A stretch of 64,000 bases of DNA from Peribacillus faecalis (GTDB taxonomy: Bacteria; Bacillota; Bacilli; Bacillales; DSM-1321): assembly GCF_014712675.1 (NCBI RefSeq), contig NZ_JACXSI010000004.1, forward strand, positions 1 through 64,000, given 5' to 3'. The notes under the pieces are model-generated. The model searched no databases. It was given only the letters and a program-made list of their open reading frames with translations, and was not told the origin of the DNA. Both the position numbers and the translations under genes were made by a program. Below are positions 17,510 to 25,083 of this stretch, piece by piece. Numbering within the stretch: position 1 is the first letter of the stretch; each line of letters opens with the position of its first letter.

Positions 17510-18859
17510 ATGGAGAATCAAATGCTTCAGCAATTTATTAACGCCAGCTTTGACGGCATAGCCATTTTTGACAAAGATGGAAAAGGGGTTTTTATCAATG
17601 ATAGCTGTGCTTTCATGACAGGCATTCCACGTGAGGAGTTTATCGGTAATACATTAGCTAATGTGCTCCAATCCGGTCTGATTTCCGACTCGGTTGCACT
17701 TCAAGTGATCAACAAAAAGAAAGCGATTACAAAAATCATCAATATAAAAGGAAAAGATTTTTTAATAACAGGCAGCCCAGTCACCGATGAGCATAGCGAG
17801 GTACATCACGTCATCTTAAACGTGCGTGACATTGCCGAACTGAATAAGCTGAAAATGGATGAAATATTGGCGATTGCCCTCCGTTATAAATACGCTGATA
17901 TTGATATTGACTCGACAGAGGATCGGGAATTGTACGAAAAGCTTTATCATAAAGGTGTCATCGCAAAAAGCCCGGCGATGAAAACAATCGTCAAAACGAT
18001 TAAGAAAGTGGCGAAAGTAAAAACGACTGTTTTAATTACCGGTGAGTCCGGAACAGGAAAAGAAGTGCTGCTGAAATTAATTCACGAGCTAAGTGACCGT
18101 TCAAACAAGCCTCTTATAAAAATCAATTGCGCCGCGATACCGAATCAGCTGCTTGAATCGGAGCTATTCGGCTATGAAAGAGGAGCTTTTACAGGGGCCA
18201 ATCAACGTGGAAAACGCGGACTATTTGAGGAAGCTGACGGAGGGACACTTTTTCTGGATGAAATCGGCGATATGTCACTTGACTTACAGGCAAAGCTTTT
18301 GCGGGTGCTTCAAGAATTTCATATAACGAGAGTTGGCGGTCGCACGAGCCGGAAAGTGGATGTCCGCATTGTCTCGGCAACGAATAAAGATTTTAAAAAA
18401 ATGGTGGAGCAAAACCGCTTTCGCGAGGATTTGTATTACAGGTTAAACATCATTCCTATTCACCTGCCGCCGCTTCGGGAACGAATTGAAGATATCGGTC
18501 CGCTCGCCCATCTATTTCTGAACAAGATCAATCATATGTACAATCTCCATAAAAAATTTGCACCAGGCATTATGCACATTTTAGAAAGCTATCAATGGCC
18601 CGGCAACATCCGGGAAATGGAGCATATGATCGAACGCCTTGCGGTAACGCTCGACAGTGACTACATTTCATGGAAAGACCTTCCATTTGTGAAGGGCGGT
18701 AAAAACCATCAAAAAATGTCCTTAAAGCAAATTTTGCACCAAGTCGAGAAAGAAATCATACTTGAAAAAATGAAAGAGCTAAAAACAACACGAAAAACAG
18801 CCGATGCACTCGGCATCAGCCAATCCGCACTCGTTAAAAAAATGCAAAAGTTCCAATGA
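17510..18859 (+). CDS. Sigma-54-dependent activator, PAS-AAA+-Fis
   Basis: A 449-aa enhancer-binding protein. A PAS domain occupies residues ~5-115 (FINASFDGIAIFDKDGKG onward), followed by a linker. The AAA+ core (~150-385) has Walker A GESGTGKE, the sigma-54-contacting GAFTGA loop, Walker B GGTLFLDEIGDM, and an arginine-finger region. The C-terminal Fis-type helix-turn-helix is TRKTADALGISQSALVKKM. ATG 17510 is chosen because AAAGGGTGA precedes it; an in-frame ATG 21 nt upstream has no such site. The gene is divergent from the oxygenase operon, whose promoter is sigma-54 type, so it almost certainly controls that operon in response to a small ligand bound by PAS. Confidence 0.92.
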   Translation: MENQMLQQFINASFDGIAIFDKDGKGVFINDSCAFMTGIPREEFIGNTLANVLQSGLISDSVALQVINKKKAITKIINIKGKDFLITGSPVTDEHSEVHHVILNVRDIAELNKLKMDEILAIALRYKYADIDIDSTEDRELYEKLYHKGVIAKSPAMKTIVKTIKKVAKVKTTVLITGESGTGKEVLLKLIHELSDRSNKPLIKINCAAIPNQLLESELFGYERGAFTGANQRGKRGLFEEADGGTLFLDEIGDMSLDLQAKLLRVLQEFHITRVGGRTSRKVDVRIVSATNKDFKKMVEQNRFREDLYYRLNIIPIHLPPLRERIEDIGPLAHLFLNKINHMYNLHKKFAPGIMHILESYQWPGNIREMEHMIERLAVTLDSDYISWKDLPFVKGGKNHQKMSLKQILHQVEKEIILEKMKELKTTRKTADALGISQSALVKKMQKFQ

Positions 18860-18866
18860 AACTCTA

Positions 18867-19250
18867 TTAATCTGCGTATTCAATCTTCGTCCAATTCACA
18901 AAACGATTCTTCTCAAAGGTTTCGGCTAATTCACTATATCGAACTTACAATAGGCGATTAGTGACCCATTCAATTTCAAACTGACGATTAGAAACAAATG
19001 TATTGCCTCCTGCATTAGGAAGTTCTTCATCTGAATCAAGAAGCGACAAATGATACGAATACCCGGTAGTAGCACCGCAATCCCGTACAAAAATGTAAGC
19101 TGTTTTATTTTCTTTCGGTGATTGCCAGGTTTCAATCACTCTGTTTTTGCACATGCCTCCGAAAGCTTGATCGGATATATATTTTCCAGCTATTTAAAGA
19201 CCAAAGAAGGACAGTGTAATTAATAGGAGTACTTTTGCTTTATTTTTCAT
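18867..19250 (-). pseudogene. Exported/lipoprotein-like gene with two in-frame TAA codons
   Basis: One 128-codon frame starts MKNKAKVLLLITLSFFGL (signal-like helix) and is interrupted by TAA at 19194-19196. It resumes IAGKYISDQAFGGMCKNRVI and continues with FVRDCGATTGYSYHLSLLDS and GGNTFVSNRQFEIEW, where it meets a second TAA at 18945-18947. It then resumes VRYSELAETFEKNRF and ends NWTKIEYAD. The middle part resembles a conserved family of small exported proteins with an RDCGATTG motif. Because the same frame remains protein-like across both stops, this is a nonsense-mutated gene and not a chance ORF. TAATAGGAG precedes the ATG. Confidence 0.72.
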
Positions 19251-19278
19251 ACATCTAACCCCTGTTTCTCGTACACAA

Positions 19279-20322
19279 TCACTGAACAAAATCGGCATTC
19301 GTCATGAAAACCGAATCATTCAAATTAAGCAACTTTCTCAACTCATTGCTGACAGTTTTTAAACTTTCTTCTTCTGGAATATAATAATCAGAACCATCGA
19401 CTCGCCTATTCTCACCTTCAATTTCTATCGATTGAATCGAGAATCCGTCAGACTGTATATACTTTTTTTGAAGCGCCAATATTTCATTTGCCGACAAATT
19501 CACCTGAATATTTCCGCCTAATACTTCTGTAATTTTGCCAACTTTAAAAAGCGTGCCGGCAGAAATGGCCTGATCAATTGTTGCTTTTACAAACTGCCCT
19601 TGCCTTTCTTCCCTTGGATAAATAGCGTTTTCCGGACGTTTTCTCATTCTGACAAAAGCAAGTGCTTCTTCACCGGATAGTTGCTGCTTTCCTTTTTCAA
19701 ATTCAATTATTTCATTCGTATAAAAGTTCTCTTCCCAAAACGGTTCCTTCACATCAATATTCACACCACCAAGTGCATCGACAATATCACGAAAACCGTT
19801 GAAATTCATCACTATATAATAATCAATCGGCACATTAATTAACTTTTCCACTGTTTCAAGTTGCAGTTTTACATCTCCATATCCGGATATCGACCCAAAC
19901 GTATAAGCAGAATTAATTTTCTGTATACCGGAAAATTCACCGGCATTCTCTAAATGAATTCTCGTATCCCTTGGAATTGTGACCATATGAATCTCGTTTG
20001 ACTTCGGGTCCATCGTCATAACAATAAGTGTATCGGCACGGCCATTTTCCCCGTTTGTTGCATAATCTTCGATACCCATCAGCAAAATTGAAACCGGATC
20101 ATCGCTGAAAGATACAGCCTCATTCCTGAGCTGTGATTTGTTATCTTTCCTCTCTAGTTGAACGGTTGATTGATCTAATGCTTCTGACACTTTTATATAC
20201 ACATACACGCCATAAGTTAAAATCATAATCATTAAAACAGACAGACAAACGAAAAACCACTTCCAAAATGTTTTTGTCGATTTATTTTTTTTCATATTAT
20301 ATCGTGTTTCAAACATTGTCAT
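19279..20322 (-). CDS. LCP (LytR-CpsA-Psr) family cell-wall ligase
   Basis: A membrane-anchored phosphotransferase that attaches wall teichoic acid or other anionic glycopolymers to peptidoglycan. A short cytoplasmic N-terminus is followed by one membrane helix (residues ~20-45, FFVCLSVLMIMILTYGVYVY) and the LCP domain: DDPVSILLMGID-like SILLMGIEDY, GRADTLIVMTMDP, HMVTIPRDTRI (conserved Arg and Asp), NSAYTFG, FNGFRDIVDALGGV and ALAFVRMRKRP. AGGAA precedes ATG 20322, preferred to an in-frame GTG at 20328. It is a single gene whose downstream neighbour is a decayed gene. Confidence 0.9.
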   Translation of the reverse strand: MTMFETRYNMKKNKSTKTFWKWFFVCLSVLMIMILTYGVYVYIKVSEALDQSTVQLERKDNKSQLRNEAVSFSDDPVSILLMGIEDYATNGENGRADTLIVMTMDPKSNEIHMVTIPRDTRIHLENAGEFSGIQKINSAYTFGSISGYGDVKLQLETVEKLINVPIDYYIVMNFNGFRDIVDALGGVNIDVKEPFWEENFYTNEIIEFEKGKQQLSGEEALAFVRMRKRPENAIYPREERQGQFVKATIDQAISAGTLFKVGKITEVLGGNIQVNLSANEILALQKKYIQSDGFSIQSIEIEGENRRVDGSDYYIPEEESLKTVSNELRKLLNLNDSVFMTNADFVQ

Positions 20323-20451
20323 TTTCACTTCCTAAAAAGTTAATATTTACACAATTCTACAGTAATTAACAATTACAGTCTATGATTTTCGAATAAGCGG
20401 CTGAATAAGAACTGACATTGGAGACAATCTAATTGTAAAGGAGAGATAATA

Positions 20452-20610
20452 ATGAGCAGAGGAAAAAATTTCAAACACAAAACAAAAGGACATCCCGGCA
20501 ACTTTCCTAAAAATGCAGTCGTAGAAGGAAAAGACCATACTCAATATGGAAAACCGGTAGCCAATATACTTCCAGAGGAAACTTTCAAAAACCGTGTAGA
20601 AGAGGAATAA
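20452..20610 (+). CDS. Small basic hydrophilic protein, 52 aa
   Basis: AAAGGAGAGA precedes ATG 20452. The 52-aa product starts MSRGKNFKHKTKGHPGNFPK and ends TFKNRVEEE. It is Lys/Gly/Asn-rich at the N-terminus, acidic at the C-terminus and has no hydrophobic core, so it is probably unstructured or nucleic-acid binding. Such composition is common among small sporulation-associated or coat-associated proteins of Bacillales, but no specific family could be recognised. Confidence 0.6.
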   Translation: MSRGKNFKHKTKGHPGNFPKNAVVEGKDHTQYGKPVANILPEETFKNRVEEE

Positions 20611-20619
20611 AAATATGCC

Positions 20620-20637
20620 GGGCTCAATTTTGAGCCC
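20620..20637. terminator. Convergent terminator
   Basis: GGGCTCAA and TTGAGCCC with a 2-nt gap (effective loop ATTT). The minus strand continues with a T-rich tail. It lies between the 52-aa gene and the SMR pair and can serve both. Confidence 0.7.
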
Positions 20638-20646
20638 AGCTCCTTA

Positions 20647-20958
20647 TTATATTAATTTCAAACCAATCACGGCTCCTAAAATCATTACAATGCACAAAAC
20701 CCGCTTCCAATCTTTTGACTCTCCATACACCATCATTCCTATAATTGCACTTCCTGATGCGCCAATGCCGGTCCAAATGGCATAAGTCGTGCCCATCGGC
20801 AAAAATTTCATTGCATATGCAAGAAAGAAAAAGCTTGCACCGAATGCGGTAATCAACAGAACTACAGACTGCCAGTTGCGATTTTTATTGACGACGTTAA
20901 TCATCGTCACGCCAACCATTTCAAAAATTCCAGCTAATATTAATGACACCCAAGCCAT
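20647..20958 (-). CDS. SMR-family exporter subunit (YkkD/Gdx-like)
   Basis: A 103-aa four-helix small multidrug resistance protein. Glu13 in AGIFEMVGV is the proton/substrate-coupling residue of helix 1. GTTYAIWTGIGASGSAIIG and the KRVLCIVMILGAVIGLKL end are the family's helix 3 and 4 motifs. It overlaps its partner by one base (TGATG-type junction), the arrangement of heterodimeric SMR pairs such as YkkC/YkkD. A guanidine-I riboswitch in the same orientation lies 1.8 kb upstream, separated by repeats and an IS200 element, suggesting the native substrate is guanidinium. Confidence 0.88.
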   Translation of the reverse strand: MAWVSLILAGIFEMVGVTMINVVNKNRNWQSVVLLITAFGASFFFLAYAMKFLPMGTTYAIWTGIGASGSAIIGMMVYGESKDWKRVLCIVMILGAVIGLKLI

Positions 20959-21299
20959 TATGCCTTCTCCCCTTCCTTTTCCGGCTGAGATGACAGAAGC
21001 TTTAAGCCCGTTACACCTGATAAAATAACCACAATCAGTGCGATTATTCCGAATTTAAACGGTTCGACGAACAATATGATTTCCGCTAGCACAGTTCCTG
21101 CCGTACCTAACCCGACAAATACAGCATATACCGTGCCAACCGGCAGCTTGCGACCGGCGATGATCATTAAATAAAAACTTACGAAAATAGCTACAGCCGT
21201 ACCAACCCAGCTCCAAAAATCATCTGCATGCTTGAGACCGATCACCCAGCACACTTCAAATACAGCCGCAATCAATACTTTCAACCAATCAGTACGCAT
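20958..21299 (-). CDS. SMR-family exporter subunit (YkkC/Gdx-like)
   Basis: A 113-aa four-helix SMR protein, first gene of the pair. Glu15 in [15 protein letters not shown] is the conserved coupling residue. [20 protein letters not shown] and the GVTGLKLLS end match SugE/YkkC-type sequences. It has a short charged C-terminal tail. AAGGAGG is placed ideally before the ATG. Upstream lies repeat copy A instead of a riboswitch. The matching guanidine-I riboswitch is found beyond the IS200 insertion, so native regulation has probably been lost or weakened. Confidence 0.88.
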   Translation of the reverse strand: MRTDWLKVLIAAVFEVCWVIGLKHADDFWSWVGTAVAIFVSFYLMIIAGRKLPVGTVYAVFVGLGTAGTVLAEIILFVEPFKFGIIALIVVILSGVTGLKLLSSQPEKEGEKA

Positions 21300-21324
21300 T
21301 TAAATACCTCCTTATTAGAAAAAA

Positions 21325-21645
21325 CGTCACCGGTCTTTTTTCATTTATGAATCCGTCTCTTGAGTTTACTTCAATGAAAATGAGACATGCGGTAACCGAA
21401 AAGTGGAAGCGGCCCGTTCAGTCCCGACTTGCATAAGACGAATCACGTAGGAAATTGTAAAGTTCCCGGAGCGATTTCGCCGCTGTGACTCTCATCCGCA
21501 AGAACCTCGCACAAGAAACCCGAATTTGGTTTCTTGAGTAGGATGGCTTAGGCCCGAGCATGGGAGGTGTAAGGTTAGACAGACATCTAAGTTCAAAAAT
21601 TTTTTTCTTGTTTTGTAAAACCGTCACCGATCCTTTTTGATGAAG
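21325..21645 (+). repeat. Interspersed repeat, copy A
   Basis: This shares a 5' block with copy D (GAGACATGCGG..., then AAGTGGAAGCGGCCCG) and a 3' block with copy B. The 3' block is GCTGTGACTCTCATCC, a perfect hairpin CAAGAAACC/GGTTTCTTG, then GGTGTAAGGTTAGACAG and CATCTAAGTTCAAAAAT. CACCGGTC-T(n) or CACCGATC-T(n) strings flank it on both sides. It contains no gene and lies directly upstream of the SMR pair. Confidence 0.7.
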
Positions 21646-21744
21646 CGCAATTCCTATACTAAGATGACAATTCGAGGTGATTACCGTCATAATTGTTTCT
21701 CCAATTAACTCTGGATCCCCCACGCTCTTAATTTACATGCCCGA

Positions 21745-22047
21745 CTCTCACGCTTGCACCACGACTTTCAAGATGTACGCCACCGCTCTCAAATTCACCG
21801 CAACGACTCTCAAAATGTACGCCACCGCTCTCAAATTTCGCACCACGACTCTCAAAATGTGCGTCACCGCTCTCAAATTCACCGCGACGACTCTCAAAAT
21901 GTGCGTCACCGCTCTCAAATTCACCGCGACGACTCTCAAAATGTGCGTCACCGCTCTCAAATTCACCGCAACGACTCTCAAAATGTGCGTCACCGCTCTC
22001 AAATTCACCGCAACGACTCTCAAATCCCCGCGCACCGCTCCCAAAGA
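21745..22047. repeat. 21-bp tandem repeat array, about 14 units
   Basis: Units of 21 nt begin CTCTCAAA and alternate between two types, CTCTCAAAATGTGCGTCACCG and CTCTCAAATTCACCGCRACGA, giving a 42-bp higher-order period. Units at the edges are degenerate and inner ones nearly identical. Because 21 is divisible by 3, several frames on both strands stay open, but they have no ribosome sites and simple-repeat translations, so they are not genes. Unlike a CRISPR there are no unique spacers. Confidence 0.9.
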
Positions 22048-22149
22048 CTTTACCCACAACCCAAAACAAGCCTTTCAGTCACAAATTGTGCAGTTATACA
22101 GTGAAAAAGCGAAGAATTGAATAAAAAACCAGCCATTTAGCGGGATTAT

Positions 22150-22416
22150 TCATAGAAGTTGCTCCAATTCTGCTCGTATATAAGTATTTTTGTGTAATCA
22201 TTGGACGCTCACAACCGTGATTGCTTCTTCTTGGGAGGTGATTGCGCCTTCCTGTAGCAACGTTGCTGTGACTCTCATCCGTTTCGCACAAGAAACCCGA
22301 TCTTGGTTTCTTGAACGGGATGACTTAGGACCAAGCATGGCAGGTGTAAGGTTAGACAGCCATCTAAGTTCAAAAATATTTTCTTCTTGTTTTGTAAAAC
22401 CGGTACCGGTCTTTTG
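22150..22416 (+). repeat. Interspersed repeat, copy B
   Basis: The 3' 155 nt match copy A closely (GCTGTGACTCTCATCC, hairpin CAAGAAACC/GGTTTCTTG, GGTGTAAGGTTAGACAG, CATCTAAGTTCAAAAAT, CTTGTTTTGTAAAACC) and end in ACCGGTACCGGTCTTTT. In A and B the loop of the hairpin differs while the arms are identical. The 5' part differs from copy A. Confidence 0.7.
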
Positions 22417-22530
22417 CTTCTCAGTAAATATCTGCCCGTAAAACGGGCAGTTTTAGTTTCGCCCTAGAAGGGCACTTCACCAACAAGCCCCTAAAGGGAC
22501 CTCTAAATTGACCGTCAACCGTTTACTGTT

Positions 22531-22986
22531 CTATTTATCTTTGAATGGGTCAACATATTCTCGTTTGCTCATGTTGTCTCGCAGCTGATCCTCTAGTTCT
22601 TGTTCGCGTATGTATTTTGCGACTGTCTTTTCGTTCAAGCCTACCGTACTGGCATAGTAGCCCTTTGCCCAAAAAGTTCGATTCCCGTGATTATATTTCA
22701 AGTTCGCATGTCTATCATGGATCATTAACGAGCTTTTCCCTTTTAGATAGCCCATGAAGTAGGATACAGACATCTTTGGCGGTATCTTGACTAACATATG
22801 AATATGATCTGGCATCGCATGCGCTTCTATTATTTCTACATCTTTCATTTCACATAGTCTTCTTAATATCGCACCTATGTCCCTTCTTAATTTTCCGTAC
22901 ACTATTTTTCTTCTGTATTTCGGAATGAATACGATGTGATACTTACAATTCCAACGTGTATGTGATAAACTATTGTCACTCGACAT
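22531..22986 (-). CDS. tnpA: IS200/IS605 transposase TnpA (Y1 HUH)
   Basis: A 151-aa single-strand DNA transposase. The HUH metal motif is HIH in MPDHIHMLVKI near residue 62, and the nucleophilic Tyr lies in KGYYASTVG near residue 113. The N-terminal WNCKYHIVFIPKYRRK is characteristic of IS200. It appears full length with no frameshift. Its ribosome site AAAGGAG is buried in a 17-bp inverted repeat (22991-23007 with 23040-23056), the same translation-blocking arrangement known for IS200, so expression should be low. Confidence 0.93.
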   Translation of the reverse strand: MSSDNSLSHTRWNCKYHIVFIPKYRRKIVYGKLRRDIGAILRRLCEMKDVEIIEAHAMPDHIHMLVKIPPKMSVSYFMGYLKGKSSLMIHDRHANLKYNHGNRTFWAKGYYASTVGLNEKTVAKYIREQELEDQLRDNMSKREYVDPFKDK

Positions 22987-22990
22987 GAGT

Positions 22991-23056
22991 AAAAGCTCCT
23001 TTCGTTACTTGAAGTTGGTTTGACGGCCATCTTTTATTATAACGAAAGGAGCTTTT
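22991..23056 (-). promoter_or_regulatory. RBS-sequestering hairpin of tnpA
   Basis: AAAAGCTCCTTTCGTTA and TAACGAAAGGAGCTTTT are perfectly complementary over 17 bp. In the minus-strand transcript the second arm contains the tnpA ribosome site AAAGGAG, directly before the ATG at 22986. Confidence 0.8.
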
Positions 23057-23120
23057 TTCTGTTACAACTCTAGAAGTTTCGTTTGCACACACGCATAGCG
23101 TGTGGTTTAAAAAGACTAAT

Positions 23121-23163
23121 AAAAAAGCCTGAGAGATGTCTGAATATCAGAATCTCCCAGGCT
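23121..23163 (-). terminator. Terminator of the guanidine-I riboswitch
   Basis: On the minus strand AGCCTGGGAGAT pairs with ATCTCTCAGGCT (one mismatch), then T7. The 5' arm overlaps the conserved 3' end of the aptamer (AAAAGCC-GGGAGA), the expected mutually exclusive arrangement. Confidence 0.85.
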
Positions 23164-23240
23164 TTTATCCTTCCGTGACACAACAACGCTGCTGTGAGTT
23201 TTCTCTCGGACCAGACCAATTTTGCGGAACCCTAGAAAAC
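23150..23240 (-). promoter_or_regulatory. Guanidine-I (ykkC) riboswitch aptamer
   Basis: Minus-strand sequence carries the signature elements in order: CTAGGGTTCCG, then GGTCTGGTCCGAGAG, then ACGGAAGGATAAAAGCC and GGGAGA. These are the invariant blocks of the ykkC/guanidine-I class. Guanidine binding should prevent formation of the overlapping terminator and turn on downstream genes. The first downstream gene is now an IS200 transposase; the SMR pair follows 1.8 kb away. Confidence 0.9.
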
Positions 23241-23265
23241 ATTTGCTTATATTTACTTGGCTTCT

Positions 23266-23293
23266 ATTATACTCTAATTCTCATAATATTCAA
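23266..23293 (-). promoter_or_regulatory. Sigma-A promoter of the guanidine riboswitch
   Basis: Minus strand TTGAAT (-35), 16 nt, TATAAT (-10). It lies just downstream of the chromate-transporter stop at 23296 and about 25 nt before the aptamer. Confidence 0.7.
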
Positions 23294-23295
23294 CT

Positions 23296-23838
23296 TTAAA
23301 CGAAGGGAATAATTACGCCGCCATACACAAAAGCAAACACGATGACGAATGCCGGGTGTATCTTCCATTTGCCAAGAGCCAATAGCGCGATTGCGGCCAA
23401 AATAAGCGAATGAATCCAACCAATTGACTCGAAAGCATCAGCTGCTAAATTGTACGTCAGCAGTACCATCATAATCGCGATGACCGGCTGCACCAGCAGC
23501 GACATCCCTTTCACAACAGGCGATTGCTTGAAGCGATTCAGCACTTTCAACAGCAAAATCAGCACAACCGCTGAAGGAACGACAGTTGCCACTAGAGCTG
23601 CAATAACACCGGGCCAACCGACTACATCAAAGCCGACAAAGGCTGCTATTTTTGTCGCAATCGGACCGGGAAGCGAATTCCCAATCGCAAGCATACTGGA
23701 AAAATCATCGTTTCCCATCCAGTCATTTCGTGTAACGATTTGGTCATACATGAGAGGAATTGAAGCCGGACCACCGCCATAACCAAGAAGATTGGCGATG
23801 AAAAATGCTAAAAATATAGACCATATGCCTGCTAACAT
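23296..23838 (-). CDS. Chromate transporter family protein, half-size (second subunit)
   Basis: A 180-aa CHR-family membrane protein with about 5-6 helices. ANLLGYGGGPASIPLMYDQIV near residue 18 and NSLPGPIATKIAAFVGFDVVGWPG near residue 48 are the two conserved CHR motifs. Its start overlaps the stop of the upstream half-size gene by one base, the usual arrangement of paired short-chain ChrA proteins, which act together as one full transporter. Export of chromate, or possibly another oxyanion, is the family role. Confidence 0.87.
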   Translation of the reverse strand: MLAGIWSIFLAFFIANLLGYGGGPASIPLMYDQIVTRNDWMGNDDFSSMLAIGNSLPGPIATKIAAFVGFDVVGWPGVIAALVATVVPSAVVLILLLKVLNRFKQSPVVKGMSLLVQPVIAIMMVLLTYNLAADAFESIGWIHSLILAAIALLALGKWKIHPAFVIVFAFVYGGVIIPFV

Positions 23839-24422
23839 TACGCCGACTCACCTCGTTTCACGTCATTCTTCTTATGTAAAAGCTTACTCTTCCATTTAAA
23901 ATGAAACGCTCCATAGAATAAAAAGATGACGATTACAATGCCGGGATGCAGAGCAATTGTCTGCAAAAGCAAAAACGAAATCGCAAAAAGTAAAATGCCC
24001 ATTACCCAACCGAGACCTTTAACCGCCTTTTCAGCAAATTCATAAGCCATCTGCCCAAGCATAACAGCAACGACCGGAATAACCGCACCAATCATACTTT
24101 GCACAACAGCTGAGCTGCTAAGCGCTCCGATAAAAGCACCAAGAAATACAATTGCAAAGCATGATGGCAAAATGTGCGCCATCACACTGACCGCTGCCCC
24201 GCTCCATCCCTTTACTCGATAACCTAAATATGCGGCCATCTTCGTCGCAATCGGACCGGGAAGCGTATTGGCAATTGCCAATATTTCACCGAATTCCTCA
24301 TCATCTACCCATTGATACCGGGATACAGACTCATGCCGGATAAGAGGAATAACGGAAGGTCCCCCTCCAAATCCTAAAATACCGGTTCTGCACATCCCGA
24401 TTATTATTTGCTTGTAACTCAT
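23838..24422 (-). CDS. Chromate transporter family protein, half-size (first subunit)
   Basis: A 194-aa partner of the following gene with the same motifs, GFGGGPSVIPLIRHE near residue 20 and NTLPGPIATKMAAYLGYRVKGW near residue 52, and about five membrane helices. ATG 24422 is chosen because GGGAGGAGAAAC directly precedes it; an in-frame start 30 nt upstream has no ribosome site. The two genes form an operon that ends at 23296, before the riboswitch promoter. Repeat copy C lies upstream. Confidence 0.87.
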   Translation of the reverse strand: MSYKQIIIGMCRTGILGFGGGPSVIPLIRHESVSRYQWVDDEEFGEILAIANTLPGPIATKMAAYLGYRVKGWSGAAVSVMAHILPSCFAIVFLGAFIGALSSSAVVQSMIGAVIPVVAVMLGQMAYEFAEKAVKGLGWVMGILLFAISFLLLQTIALHPGIVIVIFLFYGAFHFKWKSKLLHKKNDVKRGESA

Positions 24423-24554
24423 GTTTCTCCTCCCACTGCCCTTGTTCACCATGCATCAATACTAATTCAATTCTCATACCATTTTTTCCTACTTGTGAGT
24501 AAAAATTTAAGCAAACCTTTACCGACCCTGACCCTTTCATTATTCTCCTCAACT

Positions 24555-24715
24555 CCTATGGAAAAGTCGACATGCAGGAATCGAAATGAAGATGCATCCT
24601 CCAGTATGTAAGGAACGGCGACCAGGGGCGCTGCGTCCGTGAATGGCTTCGTTGCTGTGACTCTTAACCTTAGAGCCCCCAGGCAACTGCAGGGATAAAT
24701 AATGAGCTCAAAAAT
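24555..24715 (+). repeat. Interspersed repeat, copy C (diverged)
   Basis: This aligns with copies A and D through GACATGCAGGAAT, AGTATGTAAGGAA, GGGCGCTGCGTCCG, CTTCGTTGCTGTGACTCT and the tail GAGCTCAAAAATTT. The hairpin block seen in A and B is missing, and the GTTAGACAG block is lost. It lies between the divergent stretches of the chromate transporter and the end of the uricase operon. Confidence 0.5.
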
Positions 24716-24721
24716 TTATCT

Positions 24722-25078
24722 TTAACTGCCGCGATACACTTGGTATCCCCAAGGCGAGACTAATAACGGCACATGATAATGTTGCTCGGGGCTGGCGACA
24801 CCGAATTGGACCGTCACTTCTTCCAAAAAAGATGGCTCCGGAAGATCGACAGCCTGTTTACGGAAATAATCGCCAACATGAAAGATAAGCTGATAGGTTC
24901 CTATTTTCAGAGCATTCTGCCCGAGAAAAGCTTCATCCAGGCGACCGTCCCTATTGGTGGTCCGGCTCGCAATATACTTCATTTCACCGGACGACATTTT
25001 GCCATAGAGCTCGATTTTCACATCAGAAGCCGGCTTTCCATTCATTAAATCCAGTATATGAGTCGTTAGTCCGTTCAT
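24722..25078 (-). CDS. pucM: 5-hydroxyisourate hydrolase
   Basis: A 118-aa transthyretin-like enzyme that hydrolyses 5-hydroxyisourate, the product of uricase, to OHCU. The N-terminal LTTHILD (catalytic His), the GRLDEAFL segment (Arg), [19 protein letters not shown] with the catalytic His, and the C-terminal YRGS signature are all present. Its start is preceded by AAAAAGGAG. It is the last gene of the permease-OHCU decarboxylase-uricase-HIU hydrolase operon, so the three successive steps from urate to S-allantoin are encoded together. Confidence 0.95.
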   Translation of the reverse strand: MNGLTTHILDLMNGKPASDVKIELYGKMSSGEMKYIASRTTNRDGRLDEAFLGQNALKIGTYQLIFHVGDYFRKQAVDLPEPSFLEEVTVQFGVASPEQHYHVPLLVSPWGYQVYRGS

Positions 25079-25083
25079 GCCTC

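Larger units (their letters stand above)
22432..23105 (-). mobile_element. IS200/IS605-family element encoding only TnpA
   Basis: The element contains a single HUH transposase gene. Its probable ends carry subterminal hairpins typical of the family: ACACGC-ATA-GCGTGT near 23088-23105 (left end of the element) and CTGCCCG-TAAAA-CGGGCAG at 22432-22450 (right end). There are no terminal inverted repeats or target duplication, as expected. It was inserted just downstream of the riboswitch terminator. Exact boundaries are inferred from the hairpins. Confidence 0.72.

Noticed and set aside
21745-22047. CRISPR array
   Set aside because: Units are contiguous without unique spacers, and no cas genes are nearby.
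21728-22120. Long open frames of 100-147 codons on both strands
   Set aside because: They arise because the tandem unit (21 nt) is divisible by three. The translations are simple repeats (for example FESRRGEFES) and no ribosome site precedes any of them.
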